Shown: piece by piece, positions 26,243 through 37,198 of the stretch
Layout: the number at the start of each line of letters is the position of its first letter
How positions within the stretch are numbered: position 1 is the stretch's first letter
Source: Candidatus Parcubacteria bacterium
GTDB taxonomy: Bacteria > Patescibacteriota > Minisyncoccia > Phycocordibacterales > PALSA-1337
Direction of reading: 5' to 3'
DNA length: 37,198 nucleotides
Assembly (NCBI GenBank): GCA_028286835.1
Contig: JAQBQT010000013.1
Span: 1 to 37,198 of the forward strand
Made by a program: the position numbers and the translations under genes
The notes under the pieces: model-generated
What the model saw: the letters and a program-made list of their open reading frames with translations, nothing else
What the model was told of the DNA's origin: nothing
The model's database searches: none

Positions 26243-26653
26243 ATGCTCCATCAAGCTACCCGCAAAAATAGATCCTTGTCCCGCACAGAAGAAATTCTGA
26301 GAAATCTGTACAACAAATCCCGCGATGAATACTATGAGTATTTTTCGCAATTACCAAAAGTCGCCGGCTCAGAACAGGTAATCGGGATATTCGATAGCGA
26401 TATAGGGATAAACGCCTATGGCGAATTCCTCAAATTGAAACGGGCACATGACTCCCTTCTTGGAAGCTCAGCCAAGGGCAAAACTGATATTTCTTTTCTT
26501 CCGGGACTGGCAGTACCTATGGAAATGGTTCATTGTCTTGAATGCATGGCCGTACACATAATCAAGGATACATATCCCGAGACCCGATCGCTCGAATGGG
26601 AAAAAGAAATGGGCCTGCGTACGGGATTGCAGGTCGTGACGATCCGAAAGTGA
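26243..26653 (+). CDS. hypothetical protein
   Basis: 136-aa ORF with strong SD (AGGAGGAATCCTCATG) and downstream terminator. Confidence 0.6.
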   Translation: MLHQATRKNRSLSRTEEILRNLYNKSRDEYYEYFSQLPKVAGSEQVIGIFDSDIGINAYGEFLKLKRAHDSLLGSSAKGKTDISFLPGLAVPMEMVHCLECMAVHIIKDTYPETRSLEWEKEMGLRTGLQVVTIRK

Positions 26654-26658
26654 TCGCT

Positions 26659-27462
26659 TTAGTTACCCCGGACCGCCCATGCGGTCCTTTTTATTGCTTC
26701 GATCATGAGGAACATCGGGATCTCCTTTCGGATGCGGTCCTCTTCGACAGAGCGGGGACCTTTCTGGCTTTCCTTGTGGGATATCCATTCCTCGAGGCGG
26801 GTGACGGCGAGGCCGGATTTGATCAGCGCTTTGAAATATGTCTGGAGCGGGCGGTGGAAAGTCGCTGTGAACTTCTTCTTGGCGGCCACTGGTTCGCCCG
26901 GCGTCATGTCGATCTTGGACTGGATGTCGGACATATACGCATCGATGCGGCGATACTGGAGAGCCTTCTCTTCATCCCAGTGCCAGCTTGATCGGCCAGG
27001 AATGCGGAATGCTGGATGATTGAGCACGAATACGAGGCGGCCTCCAGGCTTGAGGATGCGCCCGCATTCGGCCACGGTGCCTGCCAGATTCTCGATGTTC
27101 TGAAGGGCGAGGACTATCGTGACGGCATCCGCTGATGCATCGGCCATGAATGGCATCGAGTCGGCAGGGGCTGCATGGAATTGGAGCTCCTTCGGCGAGC
27201 GTTCGGCCGCAAAAGCGATGAGCTCAGGAGAGATGTCCGCGCCGATGACCTTCGCGCCCTTCTCAGCGAACGCGCGGGAGAAATATCCCTGGCCGCAGGC
27301 GGCATCGAGGACGGTCATGCCGGAAAGACCCGCGCGCATCTTAGGCTCCAGGATGCGGAGGATGTTCGGCAGGATGACTTTGGCCTGGAATGAGTCCGGG
27401 GATGTCTCAAGGAGATCATCGTACCAGCCCGCTACCCCGCCCCACGAAGTATCATTTTTCAT
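26659..27462 (-). CDS. class I SAM-dependent methyltransferase
   Basis: VLDAACGQGYFSRAFAEKGAKVIGADISPELIAFA...GRILKPGGRLVFVLNHPAF. Confidence 0.9.
   Translation of the reverse strand: MKNDTSWGGVAGWYDDLLETSPDSFQAKVILPNILRILEPKMRAGLSGMTVLDAACGQGYFSRAFAEKGAKVIGADISPELIAFAAERSPKELQFHAAPADSMPFMADASADAVTIVLALQNIENLAGTVAECGRILKPGGRLVFVLNHPAFRIPGRSSWHWDEEKALQYRRIDAYMSDIQSKIDMTPGEPVAAKKKFTATFHRPLQTYFKALIKSGLAVTRLEEWISHKESQKGPRSVEEDRIRKEIPMFLMIEAIKRTAWAVRGN
26670..26695 (+). terminator. intrinsic terminator
   Basis: GGACCGC-ccat-GCGGTCC-TTTTTATT, overlapping the 3' end of the opposing methyltransferase gene. Confidence 0.8.
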
Positions 27463-27527
27463 GAAAGCACTATACCACCTTGCGGCGCCGAACGGGAGCC
27501 TCTATAATGCCTGAACTTCATTAATAA

Positions 27528-28817
<1,290 letters not shown>

Positions 28818-28893
28818 AGCTGTTCACAGGTTGTCCACTGCTTTTCCCCAGTTTGCGCTTGACCGCCTCAGCACGCCCTCTAAAATACATATT

Positions 28894-29060
28894 AGGCACC
28901 TATCTATTCACGGAGTTATTCCTTAAAAAAGATTTCCAGGGTCCCGAACATCGCGCCTTATGGCCGAATAGAGGACACCGCCTTATGATCTTCGGAAATT
29001 TCTCCTGATGTAGGTCAGCCTACCCTATGGCAACAAAGCCCGCTCCTGCGGGCTTTGTTG
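28894..29060 (+). ncRNA. candidate structured non-coding RNA (family unknown)
   Basis: Promoter-like TTGACC-N16-TAAAAT (28859-28886), no good ORF, end-to-end helix AGGCACCTA (28894-28902)/TAGGTcaGCCT (29011-29021), inner helix AGATTTCC/GGAAATTT, then 13-bp hairpin 29031-29060. Confidence 0.5.
29031..29060 (+). terminator. terminator-like hairpin
   Basis: CAACAAAGCCCGC-TCCT-GCGGGCTTTGTTG, perfect 13-bp stem, weak U-tract. Confidence 0.65.
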
Positions 29061-29147
29061 CATATGGGTTTTACAGCCATGCTTTTTTATAGTACTCTAG
29101 CGCGCAGACTCTCGACTCAACACATTCCCTGTTCTTTACCTAGTTCT

Positions 29148-29729
29148 ATGAAAAATAAACTGCTCAAGTTGTCCCCCTTCTTGCTCGTCGCTTCTGTATT
29201 TATAGGATACGGATTCTATCGAATGGTGGAGCCTCTGGAATGGAAAGACCGTATTGTCGAAGCTAACTTCGGCTTAATTACTTCTTACATTCTGGTAAAT
29301 AAGCTACCTGATGGATCGTACTTCTTTCCTGAAGCTCTCTCGTTACGAGGGACCACCATAGCTGTTCCTCTGGATAAATTCAAGGCTCTGGCCGCTCAAG
29401 GAGAAAAAACCACTATCCTCATACTAAACAAGCCGATCATACAGATTTACTATCTGACAAGTATAAATGGGTTGACCTACCACGCGCATGCAGCCTTTCC
29501 CAGTTGGGAAGATAACCTCTCGCTCAATAGCGCCAAGACCACGATCAAGAATAATGACACTATCTCCTATTACTATTCTGTGTCTGGCTGGGATTCAATG
29601 CTCCATGCCCTTGGCGGCCTGGCAGTTGTTTCAATAGGAATTATAATAGTGACAATCGGAGTCATGGTTACAAGCAGTCGAGTCCATAAGAAAGTGAAAG
29701 CTTTTTTGGAAGTTCAAGCAGTATCTTAA
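29148..29729 (+). CDS. hypothetical protein with two TM segments
   Basis: MKNKLLKLSPFLLVASVFIGYGFYR...; C-terminal ALGGLAVVSIGIIIVTIGVMV; followed by terminator. Confidence 0.6.
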   Translation: MKNKLLKLSPFLLVASVFIGYGFYRMVEPLEWKDRIVEANFGLITSYILVNKLPDGSYFFPEALSLRGTTIAVPLDKFKALAAQGEKTTILILNKPIIQIYYLTSINGLTYHAHAAFPSWEDNLSLNSAKTTIKNNDTISYYYSVSGWDSMLHALGGLAVVSIGIIIVTIGVMVTSSRVHKKVKAFLEVQAVS

Positions 29730-29750
29730 ATTCGTTCATACCCAATTCCA

Positions 29751-29776
29751 GACCAGCCTCACCGCTGGTCTTTTTT
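29751..29776 (+). terminator. intrinsic terminator
   Basis: GACCAGC-ctcacc-GCTGGTC-TTTTTT. Confidence 0.88.
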
Positions 29777-29817
29777 ATTCCCGGAATACTGGAATAGTGC
29801 GGATCGAGCAAAAGAAA

Positions 29818-29833
29818 ACTCCCCGAAGGGAGT
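29818..29833 (-). terminator. small terminator hairpin on minus strand
   Basis: ACTCCC-cgaa-GGGAGT with TTTTCTTTT on the minus strand. Confidence 0.5.
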
Positions 29834-30111
29834 CTTCCCGCTCCTGCCTCCGCCCTTACTTATGCATTCTGCGGAGGAGTCTGCGGTGCCGGCTGCTGTG
29901 GAGCTGGCTTTGGCTGTTTGGCCATTGTTATAAGGGCGGGTGGGTTAGCTCCCGCACGGGAAAATAATACACCCGGCGCAAGCTTGCTCATGCGTCCGTC
30001 ATTCAGTTGACGCGCTGTCAAAACTGCATATGCAATAATGGCCTGAATGCGAACTCTCCTGCCATGGTGTAATTTTGGCAAAAATTACGAAACATATGAT
30101 ATGCTTTCGCA

Positions 30112-31674
30112 ATGAATACAAGGAATTCCGCCCAAAAACCCGTGATGCTCATCATCCTCGACGGCTGGGGCCAGCGCGAAGATACCAAAGACAACGCCGT
30201 CGCTGCCGCCAAAAAGCCTTTCTTCGATATGCTCTGGAATGAATACCCTCATTCCCTCCTGAAGGCATCTGGTGACGCCGTCGGTCTTCCTGAAGGCCAG
30301 ATGGGCAACAGTGAAGTCGGTCATATGACGATCGGCGCGGGCACGCCCATCGATACCGATCTTGTGCGCATCGACAAATCCATCCGCACAGGCGAATTCG
30401 ACGAGAATCCGCACATTCTCGCCCTCTTCGATCATGTGAAGAAGCACGGATCCACCCTTCACGTTCAAGGCCTCCTTTCTGACGGCGGGGTGCACAGCCA
30501 CCAGAACCATCTTTTTGCATTCCTGCGCCTGGCAAAAAAGCAGAATGTGCCGAAAGTGGCCATTCACGTCTTCACCGACGGACGCGATACGCCGCCCCAG
30601 AGCGCGTCGGCATTCCTGAAAGAGCTCGAGGCCGTGCTCGAGGAGCTGAACTCGGAGGAGCCGAAAGCCGGCGACCCTTCCAAGCCCCAATTCTTCATCG
30701 CCACGCTTTCAGGCCGCTACTACGCCATGGATCGCGACAACAATTGGGACCGCCTGGCCAAAGTCGAGCAGGCCCTCTTCGAATGCAAAGGCGCTGTCTG
30801 CGAGATCAAGCCTTCCCTTTATATGGAAGAGCGCTACAAGACCGGCGCAAAAGACGAGCTCATCGAACCTATCGTCATGACGACTCCGCATGGCGTCGGC
30901 GCACGGATCGGCACGAACGACGGCGTCTTCTTCTTCAATTTCCGCGCCGACAGGGCTCGTATGATCTCAGAGAAGCTCATCGCCGCAGCCAAGAAAGACA
31001 ATATCCATTTCCTTACCCTCACCGAATACAGCTCGGATTTCGACTGCCCTACGGCATTCACACCAAAGACCGTGGAAGCGACGCTCGGCGAAGAGCTGGC
31101 CAAGGCTGGCATGAAGCAGAGCCGCATCGCAGAGACAGAGAAATTCCCCCACGCTACATACTTCCTGAACGGCGGCCGCGATCTGCCCCACGAGGGCCAG
31201 ACGAATATCATGCTCGCCTCAAGGAAGGACGTGAAGACGCACGACGAGGCGCCCGAGATGCGCGCCGAAGCCATCGCCGACAAAGCCATAGAGGAGATCC
31301 GCCGGGGCGACGTCGACTTCATCTTCATGAACTTCGCCAATCCCGACATGGTCGGCCACACCGCCAACGTCCCCGCTATCATCACCGCCATCGAGACCGT
31401 GGACGCCCAGCTCAAGCGCGTCATAGAAGCTCTGAATGAGGCGGGCGGCGTCGCTATAGTCACCGCAGACCACGGCAACGCCGAGATCAATGTGGACCAG
31501 GAGACCGGCGAAAAGCACACGGCGCATACGCTGTCTTTGGTGCCTTGCATCATCACTTCGAAAAAATATGCGCTACGCGACGGCGGCCTCGCCGATCTCG
31601 CACCGACCGTCCTCGAGCTTCTCGGGCTCAAAAAGCATGCTTCGATGGAAGGATCGTCTCTGTTGGTGAAATAA
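30112..31674 (+). CDS. gpmI: 2,3-bisphosphoglycerate-independent phosphoglycerate mutase
   Basis: VMLIILDGWGQRED, LPEGQMGNSEVGHMTIGAG, FTDGRDTPPQSA, MVGHTANVPAII, TADHGNAE. Confidence 0.97.
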   Translation: MNTRNSAQKPVMLIILDGWGQREDTKDNAVAAAKKPFFDMLWNEYPHSLLKASGDAVGLPEGQMGNSEVGHMTIGAGTPIDTDLVRIDKSIRTGEFDENPHILALFDHVKKHGSTLHVQGLLSDGGVHSHQNHLFAFLRLAKKQNVPKVAIHVFTDGRDTPPQSASAFLKELEAVLEELNSEEPKAGDPSKPQFFIATLSGRYYAMDRDNNWDRLAKVEQALFECKGAVCEIKPSLYMEERYKTGAKDELIEPIVMTTPHGVGARIGTNDGVFFFNFRADRARMISEKLIAAAKKDNIHFLTLTEYSSDFDCPTAFTPKTVEATLGEELAKAGMKQSRIAETEKFPHATYFLNGGRDLPHEGQTNIMLASRKDVKTHDEAPEMRAEAIADKAIEEIRRGDVDFIFMNFANPDMVGHTANVPAIITAIETVDAQLKRVIEALNEAGGVAIVTADHGNAEINVDQETGEKHTAHTLSLVPCIITSKKYALRDGGLADLAPTVLELLGLKKHASMEGSSLLVK

Positions 31675-31683
31675 AAAGCCCAC

Positions 31684-31980
31684 ATGTCCAAATTCTCCGG
31701 CCTGCTTGGAAGCAAAAAGATAAACAGCCGCCACTCAACCATGACCGAGGACGCCAAGCTCCTCATTTCCATTGCGGATGCAGAGGAATCAGTCACGAAG
31801 ATAGTCCTGGGCGTGGTGAAGAACGTGAGCGGAGGCAAACCCCACCTCAAATTCAACGCCATCCCTGCCGGATTCAGCGTGAAGGTGCGCGGCCTCGGCG
31901 ACGTCCAGGAAGTCTTCATCTATACAAAAAATCCGAACGTACCAGCTAGCCTTCAGGAAGCGTTCGATCGGAAAAAATAA
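31684..31980 (+). CDS. small conserved-looking protein, possibly DUF2103-like
   Basis: RHSTMTEDAKLLISIADAEESVTKIVLGVVKN; 9 nt after gpmI stop. Confidence 0.5.
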   Translation: MSKFSGLLGSKKINSRHSTMTEDAKLLISIADAEESVTKIVLGVVKNVSGGKPHLKFNAIPAGFSVKVRGLGDVQEVFIYTKNPNVPASLQEAFDRKK

Positions 31981-31995
31981 GAGCGGATCGCGCAG

Positions 31996-33411
31996 CTAAG
32001 CGGTCTTCTGGGGCGACACCGGAGCTTCAGCGGCAGGTTTGAGTGCGCTCGCGGTCGCCGCTGCAGCAACTGCCGTAGCAGCCCTTATGTCTACCCTTTC
32101 CGTCACCAAAGCCGCGGCATATCTCACCACGAGTATGGACGAGGTCGCGCAGAAGATGCCCAAGGCCCAGCCAGCGAGGACATCGGAGGCCCAGTGCACA
32201 TTCAGGATGATGCGGGACAGGCCCACGGCGATCGTAGACACTGCGCAGAAGACGAACAGGAGCTCGCGCCTGACCCACGAGCGCATATATGGGGCGAGGC
32301 AATATGCCAAAAGGAAGAAGAACGCTGCGGCGAAGACAGAATGTCCGGACGGGAAGCTCGGATCCGCGGCCAGCCATGCCTGATCGAACATGAATTGAAG
32401 TCGCGGCGGGAACGTGAGCAGTATGATGTCATGGGGCCTCACGCGAACGAAGATCTCCTTCATCCAGCCGACGGCGATGGCGCACGAGCCGAGCGACAGG
32501 AGCACGATGGCGGACTTCCTCCACTTCTTCTGGTGCGCCAGTATGATGCTGCCGACCACGCCGTATGCCGTGACCGCGACGATGCCCCCGAGGGAGCTCA
32601 CGACCGTCGCCGCTGCCACGACGAGCACGCCATGCGGGCCTGCCGCAAGCGTCTTTGCCCACAGACTGACCTGCACGTCGAATGGCGCCATGAATGATCG
32701 CACCGCAAGCGTGTCCTGGATCATGCGTGCAAGGATGCCGAGCGACACCAGGTTGAAGCCGAGCGTGAAGAGCTCGTAGCGGCGGAACACATGGAAGCGC
32801 ATGTTCACGAATCGGTAGCCCCACACGATGAGCATGCCTGCGAGAACGGCGACCAGGATGATCTTGCCGAAGGCGTCGGCGGCGACATGGAATCCGAGGC
32901 CCAGGACATATCCGAGCGCGACGGATGTTACCACCCAGGCGATGCCGCCCAGCGAATTATATATCCAGAAATTGCGCGACGGCACATGGCTTGCCCCCAC
33001 AAGGAATGGAAATATGCCGCGGGTCACCGGATTGAAGCGTCCGATCATGAGGGCCTTGCCTGTGTGGACCTCAAGGAGGCGCTTGGCCTTCTCGAGATGC
33101 GTATCCTTCACGAAAAAGTACTTGCGCAGGCGGTCGATGAACGGCCAGCCGTACTTCCTGCCGAGCGCGAAGCTGAGATAGTCGCCGCAGATCGCCCCGA
33201 TGACGGTTACGATCGCTACGGTATAGACATTGAGCACGCCCACGCTTGAGAGGAAGCCTGCGGCGATGATGGCGACATGGCCTGGAATGAAGATGCCCAG
33301 GAGCGGAATGCCTTCCAAGAGTGTGGCGAGGAAAAGAGTGACGTAGCCGCCGCTCACGGCGACCGAAGCGAGGGTATGCGACAGGGCTGAAAAGAAGTCC
33401 AGATATGCCAT
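31996..33411 (-). CDS. DedA-family / PAP2 phosphatase fusion protein
   Basis: DedA part LLEGIPLLGIFIPGHVAIIAAGFLS...GRFNPVTRGIFPFLVGAS; PAP2 part PSFPSGHSVFAAAFFFLLAYC...ILNVHWASDVLAGW. Confidence 0.9.
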   Translation of the reverse strand: MAYLDFFSALSHTLASVAVSGGYVTLFLATLLEGIPLLGIFIPGHVAIIAAGFLSSVGVLNVYTVAIVTVIGAICGDYLSFALGRKYGWPFIDRLRKYFFVKDTHLEKAKRLLEVHTGKALMIGRFNPVTRGIFPFLVGASHVPSRNFWIYNSLGGIAWVVTSVALGYVLGLGFHVAADAFGKIILVAVLAGMLIVWGYRFVNMRFHVFRRYELFTLGFNLVSLGILARMIQDTLAVRSFMAPFDVQVSLWAKTLAAGPHGVLVVAAATVVSSLGGIVAVTAYGVVGSIILAHQKKWRKSAIVLLSLGSCAIAVGWMKEIFVRVRPHDIILLTFPPRLQFMFDQAWLAADPSFPSGHSVFAAAFFFLLAYCLAPYMRSWVRRELLFVFCAVSTIAVGLSRIILNVHWASDVLAGWALGIFCATSSILVVRYAAALVTERVDIRAATAVAAAATASALKPAAEAPVSPQKTA

Positions 33412-33537
33412 GGATTTCTCTCATTATAGCACGGCCGATCCGGCCTCATCATCCGCTTGCACGCCGGCGAAGCGGCATGATAGACTGAAAATCCGAACGG
33501 TTGATCTATTATTTTTAATACTAACGCCAACAATCAT

Positions 33538-33774
33538 ATGAAAGAGATAGTCATATATTCGACGCCGACGTGCGTGTACTGCAATATGGCCAAGACGTTC
33601 TTCAAGAGCAACGGAGTTGCCTACAAGGACTTCAACGTGGCGGCAGACCTCGACAAGCGCAAGGAGATGATCGACAAGACAGGCCAGATGGGTGTTCCCG
33701 TCATCGACATGGGTGGAGAGATCGTCGTAGGCTTCGACGAATCCAAGATCCGCGAAGTCCTCAACATCAAATAG
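33538..33774 (+). CDS. glutaredoxin family protein
   Basis: IVIYSTPTCVYCNMAKTFFKSNGVAYKDFNV...GQMGVPVIDMGGEIVVGFD. Confidence 0.92.
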   Translation: MKEIVIYSTPTCVYCNMAKTFFKSNGVAYKDFNVAADLDKRKEMIDKTGQMGVPVIDMGGEIVVGFDESKIREVLNIK

Positions 33775-33800
33775 GCCTTCCTAAATGATCCTTTCAAGAA

Positions 33801-33825
33801 ATTCGGCCTCTGTGCCGATTTTTTT
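33801..33825 (+). terminator. intrinsic terminator
   Basis: TCGGC-ctctgt-GCCGA-TTTTTTT. Confidence 0.7.
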
Positions 33826-33826
33826 G

Positions 33827-33897
33827 TGCGAGATGCGGGAATCGAACCCGCGCCCGATGCTTGGGAAGCACCAGTTCTACCACTAAACTAATCTCGC
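33827..33897 (-). tRNA. tRNA-Gly (anticodon CCC)
   Basis: GCGAGATTAGTTTAGTGGTAGAACTGGTGCTTCCCAAGCATCGGGCGCGGGTTCGATTCCCGCATCTCGC; loop TTCCCAA. Confidence 0.93.
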
Positions 33898-33924
33898 GGG
33901 CGGCCTGAACGGCTCAATAGTATG

Positions 33925-34329
33925 TCAGAGCCCGAAAGCGTGCAAGACGTTGCGCCACCAGGAGGAACCCTGCGCACCGGTCGTGCTTGCCGCGTTGATC
34001 GCGGCGGCGGTACCCGAGGCCGAAGGCAGGCTGTCGACGATGACAGCAACCTGCTCGCCTGGCTCGACGGCGTGATAGCGCTCGCGTATCTGGAAACGAA
34101 TGCCGGCGGGGGTCGAGAGCTGGTCCACGCGTGCTCCGAGCTCGGCTTGACTGCTCTGAAGCCTAGCCAGTTCGGCTGTAGCGACCTCGAGCCTCAGGGA
34201 GCTTTCGCGAGCCTTCTCGTGGATGCTCCATGCGGCGCGCGCGAGCACAATAAAGACGATAACTGCCGCAATGAGGGTGAACGGCGATGATAAAATGGAG
34301 TACAGGCTGGAGCGGTTGCGGCGCTTCAT
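33925..34329 (-). CDS. septum formation initiator-like (DivIC/FtsB) protein
   Basis: Single TM then coiled coil EVATAELARLQSSQAELGARVDQLSTPAGIRFQIRERYHAVEPGEQV. Confidence 0.75.
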   Translation of the reverse strand: MKRRNRSSLYSILSSPFTLIAAVIVFIVLARAAWSIHEKARESSLRLEVATAELARLQSSQAELGARVDQLSTPAGIRFQIRERYHAVEPGEQVAVIVDSLPSASGTAAAINAASTTGAQGSSWWRNVLHAFGL

Positions 34330-34336
34330 GCTACAC

Positions 34337-34344
34337 AGTATACT
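34337..34344. promoter_or_regulatory. palindromic -10 shared by divergent genes
   Basis: AGTATACT reads TATACT on both strands, 7 nt before the minus-strand ATG (34329) and 9 nt before the plus-strand ATG (34354). Confidence 0.6.
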
Positions 34345-34353
34345 ACACGCACT

Positions 34354-34467
34354 ATGTTATTCCATAAGAACACCAAGAAATTCGCCAACGTAGGCATAAT
34401 CATCATCAGCATTCTCGTCGTTATCAGCATGCTGCTGCTCTACTTCCCTGCGGTGAGCGGAAGATAG
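34354..34467 (+). CDS. 37-aa single-TM peptide
   Basis: MLFHKNTKKFANVGIIIISILVVISMLLLYFPAVSGR; below ORF-track cutoff; own -10. Confidence 0.6.
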   Translation: MLFHKNTKKFANVGIIIISILVVISMLLLYFPAVSGR

Positions 34468-34477
34468 CCTCTTCGCC

Positions 34478-36298
<1,821 letters not shown>

Positions 36299-36342
36299 AA
36301 GTGGGCAAACTATACCACGAAAGGCTATTTTTGAAAAAAGAA

Positions 36343-36370
36343 AACACCCTTACTTTAAAATAAGAGTGTT
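36343..36370 (-). terminator. intrinsic terminator for the 36390-36794 gene
   Basis: Minus strand AACACTCTTATTTTAAAGTAAGGGTGTT followed by TTCTTTTTTC. Confidence 0.8.
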
Positions 36371-36389
36371 AACTAATTTTAAATAAAAA

Positions 36390-36794
36390 TTAGCAAAAAA
36401 TTTCATTTTCCACATAATCGACTTCTTCCATATCACTTTTGTTTATATATTCCCCTGGAGCTGTCCCCTCATTCATACCTTTAAATGACCCACCTTCATG
36501 TACCTCATATAACATGTCATTAAAGTGTTTAATCCCTGGATAATTTTCTGTGCCCTCATAATCATTTATACTTCGTGAACAACATGCACATGCTCCGGGA
36601 TCTTTACGTTTTGTTTCTGCCAATATTTCAAATTTGTTCGCAGGTATTGCTTTCTCTTTGGCTAAAGGAATAAGGATAACATCTCCGACTTTCGTAGGAA
36701 TGTGCTGAATACCTGTAAAACCAGGACCACCACCACCAACACATTTAAGGATAGAATCTACTTTTGTTTTTATAATTAAACATTTAGTTTGCAT
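36390..36794 (-). CDS. hypothetical Cys-containing protein in an AT-rich segment
   Basis: 134-aa ORF with its own promoter and terminator; motif DPGACACCSRSINDYEGTENYPGIKHF. Confidence 0.65.
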   Translation of the reverse strand: MQTKCLIIKTKVDSILKCVGGGGPGFTGIQHIPTKVGDVILIPLAKEKAIPANKFEILAETKRKDPGACACCSRSINDYEGTENYPGIKHFNDMLYEVHEGGSFKGMNEGTAPGEYINKSDMEEVDYVENEIFC

Positions 36795-36881
36795 ATATTT
36801 AGTTTTAATTGGTTACCAGAAATCCTGTTTGTTATTGAATCTCTAGTCACCAATCAAAACTTTTTTGAAAGAACTTATTAC

Positions 36882-36910
36882 ATAATAGCACGATTATATA
36901 CAAAAGTCAA
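36882..36910 (-). promoter_or_regulatory. sigma70-type promoter
   Basis: Minus strand TTGACT-N17-TATTAT with extended TGC before the -10. Confidence 0.7.
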
Positions 36911-36972
36911 GCAAATGTACCATTATTTCTAAAGGTTTTTCTGCTATCTACTGCTTATAAATTACTATCTGA

Positions 36973-37198
36973 TTAAAGATCCGGCTGCTGAGCGACAAGT
37001 GGTTTTTGCTTCCAAAACTTGGATTTGAGGGTTGCGACAAAGAGCGAGATATCTTCGTTTTTGAGTGCACCAAGGATGATACCGTAGAGCGCCATACCGA
37101 TCACACCGGAGATAAGTCCTTGGAAAAGAATCCCCCAGAACGTCCCTTGGTCGACACCGCTCGAGACAAAGAGAAGCATGCCATATATTGCGACAGAT
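36973..37198 (-). CDS. C-terminal part of an integral membrane protein, possibly MurJ/MviN-like (runs off window end)
   Basis: Frame stays open through 37198: ...SVAIYGMLLFVSSGVDQGTFWGILFQGLISGVIGMALYGIILGALKNEDISLFVATLKSKF. Confidence 0.5.
   Translation of the reverse strand, partial: SVAIYGMLLFVSSGVDQGTFWGILFQGLISGVIGMALYGIILGALKNEDISLFVATLKSKFWKQKPLVAQQPDL

Noticed and set aside
28820-28860. TTGTCCACTG / TTTTCCCCA resembling DnaA boxes after eno (possible origin)
   Set aside because: Too few and too degenerate; no dnaA, dnaN or AT-rich DUE nearby.
29860-30081. 73-aa minus-strand ORF ending in MAKQPKPAPQQPAPQTPPQNA
   Set aside because: No SD or recognisable domain; a short Pro/Gln-rich peptide may be real since a minus-strand hairpin follows, but support is too weak to call.
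30834-31919. 361-aa minus-strand ORF
   Set aside because: Antisense shadow of gpmI; Ser/Arg-rich low-complexity translation.

Overview
This 37.2 kb window looks like a bacterial chromosome segment, probably Patescibacteria/CPR-like (small genes, short cores, many leaderless starts; the lineage is an inference only). Most of it is ordinary core genome: dnaE, thrS, prfA, rpmE (type B), eno, gpmI, lepA, rnhB, rdgB-like, a lexA-dinB SOS operon, a DivIC/FtsB-like gene, MFS transporters, and four tRNAs (Leu-UAA, Phe-GAA, Arg-CCU, Gly-CCC). The most unusual part is an AT-richer two-gene operon at 22516-24764. Its first gene encodes a protein made almost entirely of five (plus one partial) ~63-aa repeats of W-S/T-K...FG-x-W-x-x-A-I-x-x-A-G-L type. 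It is translationally coupled (ATGA overlap) to a ParB-like protein with a non-canonical SANT/Myb-like C-terminus, and no ParA is nearby. A ~150 bp element bounded by a perfect 25-bp inverted repeat lies directly downstream. Other points worth checking: a T-box riboswitch in front of a TGS-less thrS, possibly with a very short Stem I; a palindromic SOS box at lexA-dinB; an unannotated candidate structured ncRNA after eno; a near-universal -10-box-then-ATG leaderless architecture that contrasts with Shine-Dalgarno starts on accessory genes; and a divergent gene pair sharing one palindromic -10. All calls come from reading the sequence and supplied ORFs; no database search or folding program was run.
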